This document shows, in pieces, positions 1-9,292 of a stretch of 47,883 nucleotides of DNA. This DNA comes from Nemertoderma westbladi (taxonomy: Eukaryota > Xenacoelomorpha > Nemertodermatida > Nemertodermatidae), in the NCBI GenBank assembly GCA_032718475.1, contig JAUCBJ010002766.1:1-47883 (forward strand), read 5' to 3'. The notes under the pieces were generated by a model. It searched no databases, was not told the DNA's origin, and saw only the letters and a list, made by a program, of their open reading frames with translations. How positions within the stretch are numbered: the first letter of the stretch is position 1; every line of letters starts with the position of its first letter. A program made the position numbers and the translations under genes.

Positions 1-518
1 ATCTATATTTTTTTGTAGTTTAAGGGGTGTAAGACTCTAGTGTTTACTTTAAAGTTAAGATATTTTTTCGGCATAGATAATTGGCAATGGGGCTAGTGTT
101 TAAACGAGATCGGGACCGGGATTGAACAGTGTTCAGTTTATTATGTGGCTGTGTAAGTATATGCAGGTTATTTGGCAACTTTATCTACTGGTAAGTTTAT
201 TTCACACTGATGTAACATTTATAAGATAAAATTACTGGATGGTTTATTGACATATTAATTCGATATAATCAATTCATTTCTGTTCCGGTTCTTCACTATC
301 GGGATCCCGTTCCAAAAAAAAACGGATCGGGATCGGGATTGTATTTTTCACTGTATTTTTCGGGATCAGGATACCCTTTTAATCAGTAATGGGACCGGAC
401 CCTATTATACATTGTCTTTGGTGTTTGCATATTTAATTTTTTTTGGTGACATTATTTACATTGGAGTTGAATAATTTATATTCGTGAAATTTTCATCAAT
501 TTCGTGTGAATATAATGG
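1..518. other. AT-rich stretch without a gene
   Basis: No coding region is supported. Short CGGGATC / GGGACCGG motifs recur in both orientations between about 105 and 400, which is how the subterminal part of a decayed DNA transposon can look, but no terminal repeat or target duplication was found. Confidence 0.4.
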
Positions 519-648
519 GTACAGGATACAGTACTGGTACAGGATACAGTACATGGTACAGGATACAGTACAGGGTACAGGATACAGTACAGGATACAGT
601 ACAGGGTACAGTACAGGGTACAGGACACAGTACAGGGTACAGTTCTTA
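519..648. repeat. GTACAGGATACAGTACAG-type microsatellite
   Basis: About 130 bp of imperfect tandem repeats built from GTACAGGATACA and GTACAGGGTACA blocks of 10-15 bp. The open frame across it on the minus strand (Tyr/Leu/Cys/Pro repeats) is a by-product of the repeat and not a gene. Confidence 0.9.
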
Positions 649-2152
649 TACATTAAATACTGATGGCCTAATATTTGAAACATAAGTTTGACGTCCCAAG
701 ATGTTTACTGGGTAAGTCAAAATTTTTATTTTTGTTTAAATCTTTAGCTACAAGCTTTTAAAATAGTGTGTGTCTCATTTTTTATAGCGGTTTTGTGATA
801 AGTTGGCATTGCAAGGATTCCAAATGTATAATGGAATTGTAATTTCAAATTTGTGAAATTGGAGCAAATTTTGATGAAATTTTCTAGTATCACTGTAACA
901 TTAAATTTTACATAATTTTGTGTAATTATTACATATCGTAACTTAAGTGTCATGAGGCCATAAGTCAAAAATGCAATTGTTCAGGAGAGCCTATAAAAGA
1001 TATAGAGATACATTGGGCGTTTCTGCAGTAAAATATTGCCCAATAGGATTCTTGGAATTCACTTTATTACGTAAAACATCACTTCCCATTGTTAAAGCGT
1101 TCAAAACTTCATCAGCTGATAGAACATGTCTTAAAGTCTAGAATTGTATAAAAAGGTAAAATCCGACATAAATCGACTGACACTTAAAGCCACGATATAG
1201 TGGATTTAGAAAAATATTCCAACGACTGATATTGCTCAAAGAAATTCTGATATTGTTTACCTTCCCAACAATATCAGCCGGCCAAGCTATAAGATTGAAG
1301 AATAGTAGCAAGGTTACAGGTATAATATCTGCGGTGAAGCTGCCTAAGAAGTCAGGAGATAAAACTATCTTTGTTTCAAATATCATGCCATCTCATCAAG
1401 ATTTGCCACTTTATTAGGACATAATATTGGTGTATACCGGTATACAGGTTGTTCCTATTAATTTTAATTATCAGTGATCAAAAACACAAACGTTTCATTT
1501 TTATAACAGTAATTTAACAATTTTTTTATGAGGGCTATAAATTAAAATATAGCCGCCGTAAATTTATCACCCTTAAACTTCATGAGATCTTATTAAACCC
1601 AGACGGCGGTAATAATGGGTGGGGGGGGGGGGGGGGGGGTATTACCCACTACCCACATTAAAGGATTATATTTTTGTGGAGTTTGACATTTAAAGCACCA
1701 AAAATTTCCCATTTGAACAAAAATCCGAAATTATAACTTTGGTTTATATATATAGAGTTAAAATCAAGATACAACTTGGGCATTTTGTATAGATATTTCC
1801 GTTTTTTCATTATTATACCCTTTTATTACCTTTTGTCTCCAGTTCGTTTATTTACATTTAACTACTCCAACATATTTTCGTTCTGTAAGCAGCATTAGAG
1901 AATAATATTATGTTTGTTAGAAAAGTTGTGAATTTTTTTATTTATGGGTTCGTTAAAAACGAACACTGCTATAAATTGCAAATGCCTTGCCTATAAAAAT
2001 AAAATCCATCAAAAAATTAGACACAACCCACCGCACGTGTAGAGTTGCCAGACAATATGGGGAGACGGTTACATTAGAACACTGCGCTGGGTAGCACTGT
2101 AGTACTCCCACTTTTTTCAATACCGATCATATAATATTATCAGAGAATATGC
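649..2152. other. Intergenic or intronic AT-rich stretch, no gene seen
   Basis: Only short open frames without recognisable domains or codon bias. It includes one copy of an interspersed repeat (795-870) and a 19-nt poly-G run (1621-1639). If the KLHL8 gene continues to the left, this stretch could be intron, but no kelch-coding exon was found on the minus strand. Confidence 0.5.
795..870 (+). repeat. Interspersed repeat copy (TGCAAGGATTCCAAAT family)
   Basis: Shares the block TTGCAAGGATTCCAAAT and its flanks with copies at 47140-47235 (plus) and 7375-5340 (minus; there split by the hAT-like element). The family has no coding capacity that I can see. Confidence 0.55.
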
Positions 2153-2176
2153 ATGGCGAATCTTGGAGAAATCTCG

Positions 2177-2236
2177 ATGGCGATGCAGCTGGCGTGCTTC
2201 CTGCCAATGGCGATGCAGCTGGCGAGCTTCCTGCCA
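2177..2236 (+). repeat. Two 30-bp direct repeats
   Basis: A 30-bp unit starting ATGGCGATGCAGCTGGCG occurs twice back to back with one base difference, followed by the start of a third. It leaves two frames open for about 80 codons, but no domain is seen and no gene is called. Confidence 0.7.
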
Positions 2237-2430
2237 ATGGCGCCACATTTAGTGCCAAAAAACACTGCTTGCTTTATCTACCATATAATATTCCGTCGCC
2301 GGGAAAAAAAGTTAAATCAATGCAATACTATTGATTACTTTTCTCCCTATAGGGAAAAAGTACTCCTTTTTCTCCCGATTTTGAGGTTTATTCGAACGAA
2401 AAAGTAACAATTTAAGAATAAAAATATTTA

Positions 2431-2474
2431 GGGGGGGGGGGTGGGGGGGGGTGGGGGGGGTGGGGGGGGGGGTG
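2431..2474. repeat. Long G-rich run (G8-11 blocks split by single T)
   Basis: 44 nt made of G blocks of 8-11 separated by single T, ending in GGGTGGG. It fits a G-quadruplex motif. Similar runs occur at 1621-1639, 4390-4409, 21060-21084, 21114-21133 and 47655-47690 (G) and 41342-41367 and 46999-47027 (C). Confidence 0.9.
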
Positions 2475-3749
2475 GGTGGCACCATTTTGGTGCAAAGTAT
2501 TACGAATTTATTTTTATGGTCTACTATAATGCACGATTAAATGGTGTTTCCAAATCTGAAAACCGCTATTTTATAGCTCTATTAGTTTTCAAGTTATGTA
2601 AATTTCCATTTAAGGAGATCTATTGAACTCACTATTACTATGTATAATGAAAGGTCGATTATCTCCAAATATTTTTTCATGATTTTCATTTTTTCATTGT
2701 CACCTTCAAAACCCTAACTACTACAACATCTGTGGGTGTCTACATAGCCACCCTGCATAAAAGTATCAGAAAACTTTTTGAAATTTTTTGTTAATAAAAT
2801 TTAATACTATTTATAAAAAACCTACAAAATTAGCATAAATTTGCAGCGCCACCCAGCGGTGCAGAATTATTTTCACAAAATTTCGCCTGATAGTTAAGTT
2901 GCCCCATCTTTGATCTATCATATAAAAAACGTTCAAGTGATTCGATTCAAAACTGTAAAAACCTTAGGGTTTTAAACGCAATTAAGTTTTTTTTATTGTT
3001 AACTAGTATTAACTAATATTAAATAGCGAAAAATAAAAATTTTCTGACCTGTAATGTTGAATAGTATCTTAGGTACCTAAATATTCCAAATTATAGCCAA
3101 AACCAAACAATTTTGAAACGCTGAGAGTGATAAATCGAAGAGTTGCCCAAAATGGTGTACCCCCATAATTTATATAACATCAATAAAGAATGTTTAAACG
3201 ACTAAAATTATTTGTTAGGTTATGAATGATCACATATTTTAGGTATACCGGAAGGTTACCATGATGTAGAGCAATTCTAGTCCTCTTCATTCATTTTCAT
3301 TATATTAAATACATGTTATATTAATTAATATGAATGTTAGTTGTTTAATTGTTATTTTTGCTGAGCACATAAACTACGTAGTAAGCCTACTGGTACTACT
3401 GGTTAACCAGTAGGTGGTACAGTAGTAGTTCGGCGGTAGTATTTGTAGAGGTAGTATTGTCCATCAGAAAATTTCAAAATTTTAGCAAATTTCCAAAAAA
3501 CTCTGGCAGACAAGGTAACTTAGGAAAGTGGCAGGGAAGATTGCACACACAGGCATTCCCTAAAGTGAAAAGGGTATATTAATGGGTATTCAATGTATAT
3601 TTTAATATTACTTTAACTAAAAATATTAAATTAAATATATATTATTTTAAATAATTTCTGTTTATTTTTTAAATATTTTGGACTTTAATAAATTTTTTTG
3701 TTTTAATAATATGTAATATAATTTATTAATGAAATAATATAATATATAT
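2475..3749. other. AT-rich stretch without a gene
   Basis: No coding potential or structured repeat recognised. It has several short poly-A/T runs and a locally palindromic GGTACTACTGG region near 3390-3440. Confidence 0.5.
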
Positions 3750-4335
3750 TGCTGAAGGCGCCTCCGCACACCACCCAAAACACATGCGAGGCCGCGTTCG
3801 AGCATCCCCTGCCGCCGAGCCACATGGGTCTCATCGAGGTGGCGGATTAGGATGTCGCACCACACTCTGTCGGAGGTTCCCACTAGGGAGTGGAGGAGAT
3901 CCTTCGATCCTCGCACACCACTGTAGTGCACCTTCTTAGCTCGGACTCGCTGCTCCAGGAAAGAGTCCAGGGACCGGTTAACATATGAGGAGGCGTCGGC
4001 GTTTACAATCGCTATATCGAAAGACGCCACCCTCTGTTCGGCCCAGACACCCCTTTCAGGAGATCCGCCCTTACTCCGTCGACCTTGTCTGTCTAGGTAG
4101 CCGGTGCACAGCGTGACCTCACGGTAAACACAGGAAAACACCCAAACGCGGTCGCGATGAGGTCCCCAAAATCCTCGCGCATCTCATCATGCCGCTTTTT
4201 GATGAGGCCCCCTGACTTGCAGTTCAAGGTCGTAAACGCCTCCCCACACCCCTCACACTTCATCGGGAAGCTCGGCGGCGTGAGACCGTATCTCAGCGCA
4301 AAGTTGTCACGGAAAAACTCCGCGTCCAAGTCGAT
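3750..4335 (-). pseudogene. Retroelement ORF fragment with Cys-rich RHxE motif, frameshifted
   Basis: A GC-rich island in AT-rich DNA. Read on the minus strand, 4329-4093 encodes a stretch with RYGL, CEGCG, NCKSGG and KKRHDEMREDFGDL. The reading then shifts frame into 4141-3760, which continues with VASFDIAIVNADASSY. This order (RYG, C-x2-C, C-x2-GG, RHNE-x-RD, then a Phe-Asp-hydrophobic segment) is a pattern I know from C-terminal parts of mobile-element polyproteins, where a His normally sits between the two Cys pairs. Here the segment FTTLNC appears to lack that His by a small deletion. With the frameshift this is a dead fragment. The exact superfamily is not resolved. Confidence 0.55.
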
Positions 4336-4389
4336 GTGGTGTGGTCGACTACGGAAGGCTGAGACCGGACAAAAATCGGACAGAAGGGT

Positions 4390-4409
4390 GGGGGGGGGGG
4401 GGGGGGGGG
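4390..4409. repeat. Poly-G run of 20
   Basis: Uninterrupted G run just upstream (in minus-strand sense) of the retroelement fragment at 3750-4335. Confidence 0.9.
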
Positions 4410-4789
4410 TCCGAAAATCCGGGATTTACTCGGACGTCCTTTATGGACGACCCCTTTCATATGAATACAATATACTTTTATGGTATAAAATTAATTTACC
4501 TAAATAATACTGTCAGATTACTAAAGATAAATCATAACTCCATATTCACTCCTAGTTTGTTGACGGGTTCCTTTATCCATTAGACAATGTCTATAGTCTA
4601 GTAGACCTAACAACCCAAAAGCTATTAATGTACTCTAAGTTTTACAGCAACCATTTATAGTCCTTTGTCATGGTAACCAAGATTCTTAGAGATAAAGTTT
4701 TTCTCTGATTTCAAAACTTAACGGATTTCATCATAACGAATCATCATTCGGTATTATTATAAAATATTATTTTATTGTTAAAATTTATA

Positions 4790-4826
4790 TTATTTACCGC
4801 CCAGTCAATGGGCTAGCGGTAAATAA
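4790..4826. repeat. Perfect 11-bp inverted repeat (TTATTTACCGC)
   Basis: TTATTTACCGC at 4790-4800 is mirrored by GCGGTAAATAA at 4816-4826 with a 15-nt spacer. The same TTATTTACCG / CGGTAAATAA motif recurs at about 8172-8224, suggesting a shared short palindromic repeat rather than a regulatory site. Confidence 0.6.
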
Positions 4827-5216
4827 GAATTACATTATTTACTTATGTAGATGGGGATTATTGCTCTTCAATCAGTCAAACTATAATAAATTTTATTCTG
4901 GGGCATTTTATATATTTAATGAGTAGCTACGACTAGTAAAATTACATCAAGTAATTAATAATATTCAAATAAATAATATGTTCCAGAATATTGTGTATTT
5001 TATTAAATACTAGTGGCGTGCAAGCACGCGGGATGTAAATCTTCAATCTTCAGAACACATTGCTTTATACACCCATTCAGACCATAGACCTACACTACAG
5101 GAGGGTACTAATAACAACACAATTGACCGGTTAGTTTCGGAGCCTTTCGTGTGACAAACAAACAGACAGACACGATTTTCTTACAGTAAGTAAATCTGAG
5201 GATTTACAAATAATAA
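4827..5216. other. No gene seen
   Basis: AT-rich sequence. A segment near 5150-5180 has an ACAAACAGACAGACACG motif also common elsewhere in this window (24950-25150, 31740-31795). Confidence 0.4.
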
Positions 5217-5218
5217 AT

Positions 5219-5336
5219 GCCCTGCCCTGCCCTGCCCTGCCCTGCCCTGCCCTGCCCTGCCCTGCCCTGCCCTGCCCTGCCCTGCCCTGCCCTGCCCTGC
5301 CCTGCCCTGCCCTGCCCTGCCCTGCCCTGCCCTGCC
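5219..5336. repeat. CCTGC pentanucleotide array, about 23 copies
   Basis: A pure TGCCC/CCTGC pentamer over about 118 bp with no visible substitution, so it is young or actively homogenised. Confidence 0.98.
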
Positions 5337-6376
5337 TAAAAATACCTAAACTTTTTGAAGGCCGATATTTCAGCTATTTCTCAACGACATTAATAGTTAT
5401 TTATAGGGATGTCCCGGAATCGATATTTTGATTCCGGCCGGAACCGGAACCGGAATTCAACATGCCGGAATATTCCGGCCGGAATTCCGGCCGGAACCGT
5501 AATTTTCTATAATTAGTGAAATACACTAAATGACCCATGAAACTTTATAATTTTTTGTGAAACAAATGTTTTTTTTTAAATTTCTACAGCTGAGTTTGAT
5601 AATGAGAGGAATCAGAACCTCGGGGGGAATTAAGGTGGGTGGAGTGGAGAATGGCCTGGTCCGTTACGGCCGTTTATGGGGACGGGATGGTACTTCGGCA
5701 TTGAACTACAGGGAATTCAATATAATTTTATTCTAAAATTTATATCTTTGGCCAAAAGTTAGGTTTTTTGCATTTAGACTCATACCTAAAAACCCACGTT
5801 AACCAAAAACCTTTGGTTTCGCGTCATTAGGTCCTTTGGTGCAATATCCTGGTGTCTTTAATGGAAAGGAGCATGTTACTGTGACATGTTATTCGAACCA
5901 AAACAATAAACGAGGCCAATAAATAGTACATGTTACAGTTTAATTATTGCTGGGAATAAATAGATTTATGGTAAGAAATAGCTTTGCTGTTAATAGAAAT
6001 TAAACTACTAATTTATCCAGCACCTACGACGCAGAACTGAACTAACGACCATTCGCAGGACCTGTACGTATTGTAATAACGTTTATATTAGATTTAGGTT
6101 AGAGTAGTAATTTATTGTAATTGTGTAATATTGTATTTGTAACCAAGTAACATAAAGGATCCCCATGGAAATAAGCTGTCAATCTTTAGGGGTCATCCTA
6201 TATGATACGTTGGACAATGACAATACCAATCATAATATTATCATATTATTTAATAATCAATTCATAGTAAAATAATATAAAATCAATGTAAAATATTGTA
6301 AGATCAATCTAAAAAATCTAAAAAACATCATTTTATAAGCAGATTGTAATAAGCAAATTGGAAAAACCATTATTTA

Positions 6377-6696
6377 AGGCCCGTGCTCCACTGTAAGTCT
6401 TATGTAGTCTTAGTCAGAATAAATTATGGAACACGTTGGTTTCAATGGGAGCGTCTCCACTGGTAAATCGTAAGTTACGACCGATGAGTCGTAAGTGATT
6501 ATGTCCCATGTTCCATCTTTTGACACATGACTCATGTGTTATATCCGGCAAGATGCCTTGATTGGTTACTTTGGGTATAAATATGCAGTAAATGTGAGAC
6601 GCATCTTATATTTTTTATCAAATGACTTAAGACTCGTGTTACCTATTGAGCAAGGAGGCATTCATTTTGACATTCTGACCAGTGGGACACGGGCCT
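6377..6696. mobile_element. Nested MITE-like element inside the hAT-like element
   Basis: AGGCCCGTGCTCCACTG at 6377-6393 is mirrored by CAGTGGGACACGGGCCT at 6680-6696 with two mismatches, 320 bp overall. There is no coding capacity. No clear target duplication was found, so the family is open. Confidence 0.6.
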
Positions 6697-6924
6697 ATTG
6701 ATGCATTTCATTAGTTAATGTAAATTACGATGGTTATTGTGAATTGTATATGAATGATACAGTAGGTGGTGTAACATATGGTGGGACCATTTTAGTTTCA
6801 TTACTCAGGTGAATTTTTTTTGTAAATGTGTTACATATACCCATCAAGACTGCATTCACTTTAATAAACTAAACAGGGTGGCTGTGAATTTTCCCTCGTT
6901 AGATAGGTTAGTTAGATTCCACCT

Positions 6925-7005
6925 TGGTGCATGGTAATAGTGGTTGCATTGATTTCCAATCTATCTGGAGGTCGTGGGTTCGATCCCTGCATGTGGGCCA
7001 ATGCA
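6925..7005 (+). repeat. tRNA-derived sequence (SINE head or tRNA pseudogene)
   Basis: An A-box-like TGGTAATAGTGG is followed by a TTTCCAA anticodon-like loop and a B box GGTTCGATCC with a pairing T-stem. The layout resembles tRNA-Gly(TCC), but the acceptor stem does not pair well. It is therefore called a SINE-type head or degenerate tRNA and not a functional tRNA gene. It lies inside the hAT-like element. Confidence 0.55.
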
Positions 7006-7385
7006 GTTTTATATTTAGCACGAATGGTTTGAACGGGGCTAACCATGGGGCATCTATGCCTTGCATCCTTAAATGTTAGCTCTAACGGTCGAAGAAAACT
7101 TCATTTCTATACTTTTTTTACAAGTTTTTTACAATTTTAAACTAATTGGTAATAATGTTTAAAAAATATATAAATGTTGATAATAATTTAACAAACTAAT
7201 TTCAACTATCAAACTAGTTAGGAACCTGGTAATTCCGGTAAAATTCCGGCCGGAATTGACCCCATTCCGGCAATTCCGGCCGGAACCGGAATCGGGCAAA
7301 AACCGCCGGAATTCCGGGACATCCCTAGTTATTTACTATTTGGAATCCTTGCAACGATACCTTTCTACTGGTAATATCAAATCAC

Positions 7386-8018
7386 AATAAGGGCGAATAA
7401 TAACTGCGTGCGACTGGTGCAATAAGGGCGAATAATAACTGCGTGCGACTGGTGCAATAAGGGCGAATAATAACTGTGTGCGACTGGTGCAATAAGGGCG
7501 AATACTAACTGCGTGCGACTGGTGCAATAAGGGCGAATAATAACTGTGTGCGACTGGTGCGATAAGGGCGAATAATAACTGCGTGCGACTGGTGCAATAA
7601 GGGCGAATAATAACTGCGTGCGACTGGTGCAATAAGGGCGAATAATAACTGCGTGCGACTGGTGCAATAAGGGCGAATACTAACTGCGTGCGACTGGTGC
7701 AATAAGGGCGAATAATAACTGCGTGCGACTGGTGCAATAAGGGCGAATAATAACTGCGTGCGACTGGTGCAATAAGGGCGAATAATAACTGCGTGCGACT
7801 GGTGCAATAAGGGCGAATAATAACTGCGTGCGACTGGTGCAATAAGGGCGAATAATAACTGCGTGCGACTGGTGCAATAAGGGCGAATACTAACTGCGTG
7901 CGACTGGTGCAATAAGGGCGAATAATAACTGCGTGCGACTGGTGCAATAAGGGCGAATAATAACTGCGTGCGACTGGTGCAATAAGGGCGAATAATAACT
8001 GCGTGCGACTGGTGCAAT
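7386..8018. repeat. 35-bp minisatellite, about 18 copies
   Basis: The unit contains AATAAGGGCGAATAATAACT then GCGTGCGACTGGTGC. Units are almost identical; the few variants (AATACTAACT at about 7501, 7676 and 7886) recur at 5- and 6-unit spacing, hinting at higher-order copying. Because 35 is not a multiple of 3, all minus frames stay open in rotation; these open frames are not genes. The array sits in the sequence following the last visible KLHL8 exon. Confidence 0.97.
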
Positions 8019-8545
8019 ATTTAATTACTTATTAAACAATAAGCTTTTAATATTAGTTATAATAATAAGGATGATTTTAAGAATAAACTTACATATTGTA
8101 CCACAAATAAAACACGTTTTATACCTTTTCGCCCCTCGTTCTGACTTATTTACCTCCCTCGTTGCGCTCGATCGGTAAATAACATATCTCGGGACGAACG
8201 GTAAATAAAGCATATTTTATTTACCGTACAATAAATAGTTATTATTTTAATTTATTTCAAACGCAATATTATTGGCACTAGCTATGCTATTAATGCTATA
8301 CTAATAGCAACACAGTTGTAGCGATTGTATCAACCCGATGTGATCAGCTATCGAAGCGATACAACCGTGATAATAAGAAACGAATTTTATTAAAATTATT
8401 AATTAACAACTAAAAATGTAACGATAACTTAAAAATTAACTACTTAGTCTATAAGTACAATATACATAATAGCTGCTGGTATTAATGTTGCTATGGCTAC
8501 CTGACATGGTACTACAGTAACCACGGCTACCGGTAGCAACCGTAC
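8019..8545. other. Probable KLHL8 intron sequence, no gene
   Basis: Directly downstream (minus sense) of the kelch exon. Between 8140 and 8230 the CGGTAAATAA / TTATTTACCG motif occurs several times in both orientations. Nothing else is recognised. Confidence 0.5.
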
Positions 8546-8845
8546 CTGTTTTGAAGCAGGTGCTATCGTCCAGCCCCCCTACCGCGTATATAGCGCCCCC
8601 TAGCGCGGCGACACCGATTCCTCTCCGGTACTGCGACATGGGTTTCAGCAAGGTCCACGCGTTGGAGTCCGGATCGAAGACTTCGCACGAGTTGTGGTGT
8701 TTCTTCCCGTCGTGTCCAGCGATCGCGTAGACCTTCCGGTCCATCGCGCAGACGCCGACGTGGCGGCGTTTGGTCGACATATCCGCGATCATAAACCACC
8801 GCTGTTTGAGGAGATCGAACACCTCGATACTGCGGAATGGGTCGC
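8546..8845 (-). CDS. KLHL8: KLHL8-like gene, kelch-repeat exon
   Basis: Kelch-like proteins pair a BTB-BACK region, which binds Cullin-3, with a kelch propeller that binds the substrate for ubiquitination. Minus-strand 8845-8546 encodes 100 codons of kelch sequence: DPFRSIEVFD, then RRHVGV, VYAIAGHDG, CEVFDPDSNAW, MSQYRRGIGVAALGG and YAVGGLDDSTCF. DPFRSIE and GGLDD-TCF are, from memory, features of KLHL8. The acceptor reads CTCCCCTCCAG before 8845, and the donor after 8546 is CAG/GTACGG. Both junctions are phase 1, and the acceptor phase matches the donor of the exon at 13085-13227. The conserved Asp-Pro-Phe follows that exon's final Gly exactly. The following exons, expected to start with the VERYD-type strand, are not in view. 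Family assignment is firm; the KLHL8 ortholog call is probable. Confidence 0.85.
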
Positions 8846-9256
8846 CTGGAGGGGAGACGTAACGGTTAACATTAACGTGTAAACCTAACCGGAAGTCATC
8901 GTCAAGAAATTCCGCTAAACTTCTTAGGTAATGACTGGGTGTTAGAATTAATTAGGTTTCAGCTCGATACTAATAATGTGAAAAATGTTAAATAATATAA
9001 AATAGCCTACCAGTGCGGATAAGTAAAAAATCAGTCAGAAAGAAAGAGAGGAGTGTGAAAGTTCCTGTTTTACGGAATTTACATGAAGTTTATAATTATA
9101 TAGAAAAACTTTCAAATTATTTTTAATAATTTTAAACTTAAGATGAAATTTCTGAAAAATACAACTGAATCAACAATTATAACCAACAAAGGCCCATTAT
9201 TGCTCAACCAGAGGAATTTACTTTCAACCAGAAACATACGCGGTCCGCAGTGCTTC
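8846..9256 (-). other. KLHL8 intron, part between exon and LINE
   Basis: AT-rich intron sequence between the kelch exon acceptor and the LINE target site. In transcript sense a TTAAC branch-point-like motif lies about 24 nt before the acceptor. Confidence 0.6.
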
Positions 9257-9292
9257 CACCAACTACCCCCCCCCCCCCCCCCCCACCCCCAC

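Larger units (their letters stand above)
5404..7327. mobile_element. hAT-like non-autonomous DNA transposon, 1924 bp
   Basis: The left end reads TAGGGATGTCCCGGAAT (from 5404) and the right end is its inverse, ATTCCGGGACATCCCTA (to 7327). Both are flanked by a perfect 8-bp direct repeat GTTATTTA (5396-5403 and 7328-7335). An 8-bp target duplication with a TAGGG start and repeated subterminal CCGGCCGGAA motifs is typical of the hAT superfamily. No transposase ORF is present, so mobility would depend on an enzyme supplied in trans. It carries a nested inverted-repeat element (6377-6696) and a tRNA-like sequence (about 6925-7005). It lies to the 3' side of the last visible KLHL8 exon and interrupts an older interspersed repeat. 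Confidence 0.85.
5338..7375 (-). repeat. Interspersed repeat copy split by the hAT-like element
   Basis: If the hAT-like element and one target duplication are left out, minus-strand 7375-7336 joins to 5395-5338. The joined sequence matches the copy at 47140-47235: GCAAGGATTCCAAAT, then GAAATAGCTGA, then a GGC-TTC segment. This gives insertion order: the repeat came first, the hAT-like element later. Confidence 0.55.

Noticed and set aside
1232-1417. Small plus-strand ORF of 61 codons and the overlapping minus frame 1386-1138.
   Set aside because: No recognisable domain, and both strands are open over the same AT-rich stretch; too weak to call a gene.
7336-7372. Possible next KLHL8 exon: in minus sense an AG followed by bases giving VERY in the right phase (phase 1) after the exon at 8546.
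   Set aside because: The same bases (GAAAG, then TTGCAAGGATTCCAAAT) belong to an interspersed repeat also present at 47150 and 800. After VERY the frame gives no kelch residues and stops after six more codons. Most likely coincidence.
7336-8017. Long minus-strand frames of HQSHAVIIRPYC-type repeats.
   Set aside because: They are all phases of a 35-bp minisatellite; no start context, domain or composition supports a protein.
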